A DNA stretch of 64,000 nucleotides from Tubulanus polymorphus. Lineage: Eukaryota; Nemertea; Palaeonemertea; Tubulaniformes; Tubulanidae. The stretch covers positions 1,674,001-1,738,000 of the forward strand of contig NC_134036.1 of assembly GCF_964204645.1 (NCBI RefSeq). Direction: 5' to 3'. Shown here one piece after another: positions 56,322 to 64,000 of the stretch (position 1 is its first letter; every line of letters begins with the position of its first letter). Made by a program: the position numbers and the translations under genes. Under the pieces are notes generated by a model. The model was not told where the DNA came from, made no database searches, and saw only the letters and a program-made list of their open reading frames with translations.

Positions 56322-56593
56322 TATTGTTTTCTTTTGCGATACAATCATAATTGATTACATTCTCACAATAATTCTAATAGAAATTACTTTTTTCGTCAAA
56401 TTCTTTCTTCTTAACTTTTAGTCTTTTTTTCTGTTATGATATATAACGTAATAGAATGAATGAGAGTCTCATTCCATAAACAGGTCCTAAAAAGATACAT
56501 TCTTTAACTTTTAAGAAATTCACATATTTCAACTATCTATGGATTTAATCCTTGATGAAACGTGTTATATCATGTTTGATTAAAACCGAATTT

Positions 56594-58508
56594 CTATTTT
56601 GTACGAGTGAGTACAGTGTTTATATTATAAACTCGCAGTGAGTCCGTTTTATTACTGTTATCCCAGTGACGGATAACTACAGTGTTACTGTCATATATTT
56701 TGTATATCTCATATGTCACACTGTCAGTAGAGTTCAATACTATACGCGGGTGATCTATAAACCCCTCATCATTATATCTCATACTAATCACGGCTCCTTT
56801 GTTACCAGTCCTAGAGTTTACCGATAATAATACATGTTTATCATTGATTATACACGGGGACCCCGCAAGTGGATCAAATGTTAGTCCGGAATCTTCCACA
56901 TTGATAAAACTGATCAATTCCGCATCAGCTGTTAGATAGAGTAATCTTCCCGATCTATTACAGTATACAAACATGCGTCCCCGCGTGTCGACATCTAAAC
57001 TGTTGATATATTCGTACTCTCCATCCGGGAGCTGATATTTTTTCACACGGTTTCTATCAATTAAACTATTTACAGGGTTTTCTAATAGACGTAAAACACG
57101 AACGTCTCTATCTAACTGGATGTAAATATTGTTACCGCGAATGACTAGTGTTCCACATCCAGACACAATATCAGTGACATCTTCCTCTAACACTTTGTCC
57201 TGATCTTTATATTTTCTCAGGCAGAGTTTCTTGTTTTTCTTCACGACTACAAACAGGTGACCGTTACTATCTGTATCGAGTCCTCGTACATAATCATCAA
57301 CACACTCTATATATCTCTTCATTACATTATTATCATCCATGTAATATATATCACTGGACCCCCAGAGGTCCGCACATATTATACGTGACTGTTGACCCGT
57401 CTGCTCACCAGGTAATGACGTCACTAGACTGGGTCTGAAGTCTGTCTGAACCTGTTTACTGATCGTTAATGAATCAATGACGTCACCAATAGAACTCTCC
57501 ACTTCATCCATTCTCCCTATGACGTCACCAATAGATATCTCCAATTTATCTATTCTCCCTTTGACATCATTGATTGTTCTTCCTGTGACGTCATCGATAG
57601 TCTTATTCAGTTTTACTTCCAGTTGTTGTTCAGTACATGCTTCAAGTTGTTGTTCAGTACAGCACCGGTTCAGCCTCTCTTCAAGTTGTTGTTCAGTACA
57701 GCACCGGTTCAGCCTCTCTTCAAGTTGTTGTTCAGTACAGCACCGGTTCAGCCTCTCTTCAACTGTGTCTATAGTGCGCTTAAATTGAGAGAATTGATTT
57801 TCTAAATTATCATGAAACAGTTTGACATTGTCAATTAGGGAATGATGACGTTGATCAATGTCTGGTTGAACTGTTCGCGCTTCACTGATCGGTACAGTGT
57901 TCACTCTAAACACGTATTCGTTTCCGTGACGACAAGCACCGATTACAAGACCCGAACCTATTGATTGCGGAGATTGTTGAAGTTTCGATTTGTAGATTTC
58001 ACACATTTCTTCATTTTCACATTTAACAATAAACACCTGATTCTGAGGTTGATGATTGAACGGGATCGGATGATTCGGTATCTCCACACCAGAGGGCGCA
58101 TCTCCCCATTCTAATTTCACCTGAAATAGAAAACGACATTTTTATTTGACTCTCACCTCGCAGTGGTCACCCGTTTAGTATCACACGCGGGTGATGATGA
58201 AACTGAAGATGAGAATTACAGATTCTTACCTCATCAAACGGCATCATCTGCACCGCTATTACGTGACCTGTATAGATGGTTTTTAGTTCGTGTTTAATAG
58301 CAGCCTCTAATTCTTCACACCACAGAGTTATATCAAGTTGTAATATATTTCCATCCGCAGTTATTCGATCAGATTCCAAATTAAACAGCGGCTGATAAAA
58401 GTAATTTTGTGTCGTTCTGTACTCATTATCCTGATCGGACCAAACGTTAACGCGACGCCCTTTGAAAGGTACGGAAATCTCGAAACGATCCGGATTACTT
58501 GTAGCCAT
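56594..58508 (-). CDS. Orphan two-exon protein: N-terminal globular domain, coiled coil, probable beta-propeller
   Basis: Not recognised. Exon 1 is 58508-58230 (ATG, phase-0 donor GTAAGA), exon 2 is 58120-56594 (acceptor ATTTCAG); 601 residues. Residues 1-175 are a globular region (RFEISVPFKGRRVNVW; ILQLDITLWCEELEAAIKHE; QVFIVKCENEEMCEIYKSKL). About 183-328 is a predicted coiled coil that includes three exact 13-residue repeats, EERLNRCCTEQQL (39-bp DNA repeat at 57645-57761), each with a CC pair that could crosslink chains. About 343-601 has regularly spaced strands of the type ICADLWGSSDIYYMDD, YVRGLDTDSNGHLFVVVKK, INSLDVDTRGRMFVYCNRS and SPCIINDKHVLLSVNS, typical of an NHL/six-bladed propeller. 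No RING or B-box is seen, so it is not a standard TRIM protein. The role is unknown; a scaffold is likely from the architecture (inference). Confidence 0.8.
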
Positions 58509-58559
58509 GTTGACCGTCAGTAATTAACACCAGCAATGAACTGAATGCGGTTTGGGCGT

Positions 58560-58850
58560 TTAACAGTCAGGTGATATTAGTCCCAAGGTCTGATTCTAAT
58601 CGCGGTGACCGGTATTTTCGGTTACGAACCCGATTATCAGATCTAGTGACGCAGTTTAATGTGTCTGATAAATATTATAGACATACTAGAAATGGTTTCC
58701 TGTGAACTAGATAATAAGTAATCAACTCAGGTGTTTTATAAGAAAATTCATGTGATATGTCCAGGGTCTGATTCTAATCAGGGTGACAAATCGGTATTTT
58801 GACATTCCTGTCAAATGTCATGAACGCAGTTTTTTGTCGACATACTTTGA
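58560..58850. repeat. Imperfect direct duplication upstream of the orphan gene
   Basis: 58560-58690 and 58740-58850 share GTCTGATTCTAATC, GGGTGAC-type and CGGTATTTT blocks, then GACGCAGTTT / GAACGCAGTTT and GACATAC in the same order. It lies within 350 bp of the orphan gene's ATG, so it may be promoter sequence. Confidence 0.6.
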
Positions 58851-59639
58851 AAAGACACAAATAAAATTGATAACAAGAGTTTCAAGTTCTACGTTCCCAC
58901 TTGGAAAGTGATCTGAAATCTGGTGTTTGATTAGTATTTGAAAGCATCCGTAAAGCGAATCTCTTGATTATCATAAAGGCCAAGGGCAGGAAACCACCAA
59001 ATGACATCCGCCGTATGAAAATTGTCTTCAAGTGGCGAATTAATATTTCGGATCATTTTCAAATAATCTATGCGCATGACTTTGTTATCACGGATTTTTT
59101 TCAAATATGACTCACGAATGTGTCAAGAGTCAAGTGCACGTCATTGAACTATGGAACATTAATGTATAAATGTCTGGGACGATTGAACCGGTTTCGAGCG
59201 GGCGACAAAATCTGGTTTTTTTTTACATTTCATAATCAAGTTTATGGAATAAATCAATAGTTAACTTTATCTGGTAAATCGCTGCTCATAAGAACTCGAC
59301 TTGAACTAAAATCTGTAAAAGGTGAATTACCACATTTAATTTGAAAACATATATTGCAACAATTCATGATAATTTTAGTTTTTCAAACTCGAAGTATCGA
59401 CTGAACCAAGTCACTGGTCAGAAATTAACTTCCAGTTAAGAGTCTACTGTATCTGTGTTTGTTGTAACGAGGTTCTATCCGTTTGAATAAACTTAATAAA
59501 CTGAGCATCATGGATTACCTAACAAGGTCTCAAATGAATCAGTGTAGGTCTAGTCAACCTCCGGGTATCGGCAGCAAACAGATCCCGATGATGAGAAAGT
59601 AAGGAATCGCTGATCTGGAAAAAGCAACGTCGATTGAAC
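58851..59639. other. AT-rich spacer
   Basis: No gene, RNA or repeat of note recognised, apart from a short GTTGTAACGAGGTTCTATCC fragment (about 59460) related to the ends of the 71-bp array unit. Confidence 0.4.
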
Positions 59640-60255
59640 ACGTTTTATGCACACGTTCACCAGACATCACTGCGTATACATCTACTCTGAGTGGAAGCTG
59701 GCGAAGTTTAAAGAATCATGGAAGTTTGTCATCACTTGTAATGAAATTACCTGGAGATTGATAGCTGCATTACTAACAAAGATCTACGGAATTCTCGCTG
59801 GGATTTTTTCGATTTCTTCGAGGAATTAAACAAGAGTAAAAAAAAATTTCCCAAACCCTCACCACTCAACTTAAAATAACAAACTAATATTGTAAAAAAA
59901 TCGAAGCCCCTGGTGGAATTACCCGCTGCCGGGACCGAGATGACGAGATAAATAAATAATTCAGCCAGAAACGACTGAATTAAATAATACTTTACCCCGC
60001 CACCGGTGGGATATAGGACTCACGCATTAGCAACCTCATTCCAGGGAGGACAGTGCTGCGCGTAGCCACCGTCCGCTTACCGGAGCTCATTGCCACATCC
60101 TGACCCGCCTCCTCCGAGACTCGAACCTGGGCCACAGCGGTGACACGCTAGTCGCCTACCGACTAAGCCATCCGGTCCGCCCGATCGTAGCCGGTAAACA
60201 TTCACAGATATTCGCCGACTATTCACATTCGGACAAAAGGCCGTGACGTCCAAAT
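59640..60255. repeat. Direct repeat, right copy, containing a tRNA-derived SINE on the minus strand
   Basis: Partner of 53780-54380, same orientation. It includes ACACGTTCACCAGACATCAC, AACAAACTAATATTGTAAAA, CATTAGCAACCTCATTCCAG and the minus-strand tRNA-like head at about 60068-60184 (same A and B boxes). Divergence is scattered, with small indels. Confidence 0.75.
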
Positions 60256-60409
60256 GGAAAGACGGTGATCATGGGTTAACAACTAAACCCACAGACTGTC
60301 AAACAACTTCAATCGGGCTCAATTGTAAATAAATGCAACTTCTACTTTAGAATCTAACTTTCCACATCCCACATATTTTCATTGAATTGCAAGCTGTTGA
60401 TTTGATTCT

Positions 60410-62000
60410 ATTTTAAGAATTATTCATCGGCTTTTTTCACCCTACATGTTAGCCATTTGAAACGTCTCTTTGTTTTGATTTTGTCAAAAAACTATTCGTT
60501 TACTTCTCTTCAACCCAGATGCATTTCCCTAATCGTTTTTGAGTTTTGCTGATAAATAAATTACTCAACTTTTCTACACCTATACCTAGCTTCCCTGGTG
60601 GTGGTTAAACAAGTCTCCTGCGAATCTTTGGTACATGTAATACCTAAAAAGTCATTCATTGATATTTCTACACTCTTCGTGCTTTCCTAGCGAATTTTTG
60701 GTACATAACCAAGAACTCATTCATTGATCTTTCTGCATCCCTCATGCTTCCCTAGTGGTTTACGAATATAACACCCAAGCAATATGGCTTAGGTTTAGTT
60801 AAAAATTGATCTACAAACATTTCTGCAACTCATATCCATTACCTATTAGTCTGGTTTGGCAATGAGCCATTGGTGGTATTCGGTATTCGAATGATGCCTA
60901 GGGCTAATGAAAAACACCGGATTGGAAACGCATAACGCCTAATTCCAGGTAACATCCAAGAAATTGATCAAAATCCCTACATGAACTATGCGCACAAGTT
61001 CAGTAAATAGTAACGAAATTAGGTCATTTTCAAGAAATTAGGCGTTGTGTGTTTTCCGATTCGGTGTTTTTTTATTAGGCGTTTTTCGAGTAGTACTATA
61101 GAAATTATTGTGCATCCTATATTTGCCTCCCTAGATTATCTGGTCTTGTGTCACTGCAATAACGTATTGGTGTCAAGATTATTCATTGACCCTCTACACC
61201 TTACATGCTTAGCTAATGGTTTTAAAAGTCTTATCTCCCTGCAATAAGGTATTGGTGTCAAGATTATTCATTGACCCTTTGTGCACTATTCATGCTTCCC
61301 TAATGGTTTAACCGGCGATAAGTGAATATGGTATGGAATAGAACCATCCTGAAAAAAAACTTATTAATATTTCTACACATCACACGCTTTTCCAGTGGGT
61401 TAACAGTGGCGAAATGCTCCCTATATCATAACGTTGTAGTCTAGATAATACCATGATAATACTAAGCTGTCACTCTATATCCACTGTCCAAAACATGATG
61501 GCGAAAGGTATTACTGGTGTGGCATCCCTACCTTAAGCCATAAGGCATTACTCAAAAATAATTTGCACCCCATTTGCTTCCCTTGGGGGTTAAGAAATCT
61601 AATATATCCTTGCAATATTGTTTGAGTTTTGTTAAACAAATTATTCATTTTTCTGCATGCCGCGTGCTTCCTTAGTGGATTTACAAGTCTTATATCCCAG
61701 CAATAAGGTATTGGTGTTACCCCAAAAATCATTCAACAACCCTTTTGCACCTACATACATGCTTCCCGGGTTGGTCTACAAGTCTGGTATCCCTACAATT
61801 ACCCATTGCTGATACCTGAAAATTATTATGGACTTAATTTTCTTCCCAAGACGTTTTTTAAGTCTTGTACCGTATCCCAGCAATGTTGCTTGGGTTTTGC
61901 TCTGACAGATTCATTGATATTTATAAAATATTGATATTTATGTTTGGCACCCTGCATGCTATCGTACCCTAGAAATATTCATCAACTTTTATACACATCA
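60410..62000. repeat. Decayed tandem array, units of about 90-130 bp
   Basis: Recurring order of motifs: TTCATTGA, then TTTCTGCAC/CTACACC, CATGCTTCCCTA, GTGGTTTACAAGTCT, then TATCCCAGCAATAAGGTATT and GGTGT. At least ten units are recognisable, the best at 61150-61300 and 61640-61800. An inverted-repeat element (60896-61083) interrupts it. Confidence 0.75.
60896..61083. mobile_element. MITE with about 40-bp inverted termini
   Basis: GGCTAATGAAAAACACCGGA then TTGGAAACGCATAACGCCTA on the left is complementary to TAGGCGTTGTGTGTTTTCCG then ATTCGGTGTTTTTTTATTAG on the right. About 188 bp, inserted into the decayed array; single copy in this window. Confidence 0.75.
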
Positions 62001-62596
62001 TCCGCAGAAGTTATTCATGATTTCATCCCCAATAACAAACCAAGAGTCCAAGAGAAGTAGTTTAGTACCTAGCCGTCGTTCGTAGGGAACCGGTAACAAT
62101 GGCTGGTATTCAGACTACAAGAGATGGTGCCAATGATAGGGTGTTACTACTACTATGTAGTTAGTAACCTAATCGTTGGTGGTAAGCTTTTTATAATCGG
62201 ATGGGCTTATACCAACTATAACTATCACTATATGTGGTTTGTGAAAATATCCGATCGTGAAACTAAACTACACTGTCTACAGTCAGGATACTGACTAACT
62301 ACTAGGCCTATGCATTTCTATTTCGTTGATTTTGCCCAAAATACATCGCGTATGGCCCATTTCTGAGTTGGAAATATCAGCCTAACCTTATTTGTATATA
62401 CTCAATTACTGTCGCAGTTCTCAGCTTCGCGTTGTTGCTTCCAAATAAGTCTAAATTAGATTCCAATGTTTATCAATTTACTCCATCACATTTGCCTTCC
62501 GTGTCTACGACCTTCAGAAAATAGATCGCGCGCGACTCGGAGTGTGTTTGGGGCTACCGGGAGTAGCTTCAAGCCAGTTGGGAAACGCGCCAAAGG

Positions 62597-62668
62597 ACTA
62601 GTGGCCGAATGGTGAAACGCTTGACCACTGGTCAAAGGAATGCTGGTTCGAGTCCCACTGTGGGCAGG
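62597..62668 (+). repeat. tRNA-derived fragment
   Basis: A-box-like GTGGCCGAATGG and B box GGTTCGAGTCCCAC at tRNA-like spacing, similar to the class II (Ser/Leu) pattern. The acceptor stem does not close convincingly. Read as a tRNA pseudogene or SINE head. Confidence 0.55.
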
Positions 62669-62854
62669 ATAATTTCATTTACTCTAATTGATAAACGTCA
62701 CTTGATTTTTTTGGTGGTTTTGTTTTAAGCTTTAATTCATCACGATTAATCACCCCTACCACCACAAGGATCGTATGGCGACTGACGTGGATCACTGTTG
62801 AAACAACCACTCCCGGGACTCTGGGCGAACATGTTTATGATGTTAGGAGCGCTT

Positions 62855-63045
62855 TCCTTAAGTTGCCAACTCCTATGGAACTTTGGCCACAAAGCAGCAT
62901 GTAACAGTAGTGTTGATCTTATGGGTACGGCCCAAATGGTCTCAAGATTTTCCTCGTTGCTCTATGGAACTTTGGCCGTATGAACTGGCCCGCAAATCAG
63001 CATGTGACAGCAGTGTTGATTTTATGGGTATGGCCCAAATGGGCG
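62855..63045 (+). repeat. 89-bp tandem duplication, two copies
   Basis: Both copies carry CTATGGAACTTTGGCC, then GCAGCATGTAACAGTAG / TCAGCATGTGACAGCAG, then TATGGGTA and GGCCCAAATGG. Two copies only; short frames within it are not supported as genes. Confidence 0.7.
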
Positions 63046-64000
63046 ATTCCGACAAAGATGATATTTAGGCCAATCGTCTGACCAATACAACAATTACAAT
63101 AATTCCACGGAAATAAAATACAAGAAAAAACAACTAAATATTTCATCAATTTTTTATTTTTTTTATTACATGATGTTTTTTCATTTATTATTATTATCAT
63201 TATTATTATTGTAATTATTATTATTATATTCATCATATAAAGAACAAATATATAAGAAACGTATAAGGTTGATTCTGCTAGTCGCTACTAGATGGCGCTC
63301 AAAATTCGCCATTCTATATGGTACATAATAATGTATATAGTCATATATGTTAATTTCCCCTTGACGACAGATTATTACAAGGACGAAAGTTACGAAGCGC
63401 AGTTTCCATGACGACTGGTATTTACAGTAAAACGAAGAGTGCATTTTTTCACAATCAAATTCAATTAAATCATATTGAGAAACAAGAACAATCCGAGTTT
63501 AGAGAAGTCTGCATAGATATTCATAGTCAGTAGACGATCATCACAATTTCAAATTGCTTGCGTTGGTTTTTGAGCGTGAAACCGAGAAACAAAAAATGAA
63601 AAAAATTCATAATTTTTTTTCAGGCGATAAATAAATTCGGAAACGTTATATTATGCAATTGAGGGGCACGTGACTTGCTCTATTTACAAAAAACCCTTGC
63701 TATGCACTGCGCAGACGCCCAGAGATAACTGATCGTCATAGAAACCAAGCATGCGCAACAGACGTCCGGTAATTTACGGTGTGGGGGAAATAGAAATTGG
63801 ACACAAAAAATGGGTTTTTTGCTTATTTCGAGAGTAAACACTTAAATTTGAGCAAATTTGCGAATTGCACGTACATTCAATATTTAGTAAACCGTCTCAC
63901 TACGAGAGGGCGCTGAAGCCACGTCACCATCTACACGCCAAACATGAAACTAACAATCGACAACCCCTTGAATAAATTTCACTTCAAATTTCAAATTTAA
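63046..64000. other. AT-rich right edge, no gene recognised
   Basis: Contains an ATT/ATA microsatellite (about 63185-63235) and otherwise unique AT-rich DNA. No splice-supported reading frame is seen. Confidence 0.4.

Noticed and set aside
51240-62668. Functional tRNA genes at 51240, 62597 or in the 600-bp repeats
   Set aside because: A and B boxes are present, but acceptor stems do not pair and copies are embedded in repeats; these are tRNA-derived SINE heads or pseudogenes.

Overview
This is a nuclear window from an animal, most likely a marine invertebrate (a lophotrochozoan such as a mollusc is my guess, not proven). Genes are split by GT-AG introns, intergenic DNA is AT-rich, and introns and spacers are crowded with short inverted-repeat (MITE-like) elements, tandem arrays and tRNA-derived repeats. 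The conserved genes are metazoan orthologues and nothing looks bacterial or viral.

Layout. (1) 350-2088 (+): 3' part of SEC11, the signal peptidase catalytic subunit. (2) about 4.4-18.7 kb (+): a C15orf48/NMES1-like (NDUFA4-family, complex IV-associated) gene with a probable untranslated first exon at the left. (3) 30.6-22.3 kb (-): a 15-exon FBXO15-like F-box gene, reassembled here from exons of 29-210 bp. (4) 34.9-32.4 kb (-): RBM28 with an intronless coding region, head-to-head with (5) PEX11G, 35.6-37.6 kb (+). (6) 44.0-39.2 kb (-): WDR61/SKIC8, nine coding exons, the first contributing only the ATG; 213 bp away a probable first exon of an unknown gene points the other way. (7) 47.9-45.4 kb (-): HDHD2, seven exons. 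(8) 48.3-49.4 kb (+): two weak candidate exons. (9) 53.1-51.8 kb (-): a predicted secreted protein whose last exon is a 44-bp minisatellite read in all three frames in turn. (10) 58.5-56.6 kb (-): a two-exon orphan with a coiled coil and a probable beta-propeller, next to a 1.3-kb fold-back element and bracketed by two roughly 600-bp direct repeats. (11) 60.4-64 kb: decayed tandem repeats and no supported gene.

The conserved genes are unrelated housekeeping functions (secretion, respiration, ubiquitin ligase adaptor, ribosome biogenesis, peroxisome division, RNA exosome/transcription cofactor, HAD phosphatase) and do not form a pathway. SEC11A, C15orf48 and WDR61 all lie on human chromosome 15, so part of the order may be retained ancestral linkage. 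The most novel items are the triple-frame minisatellite exon, the orphan propeller gene in its repeat-bracketed island, and the set of at least five short inverted-repeat families that recur through the window.
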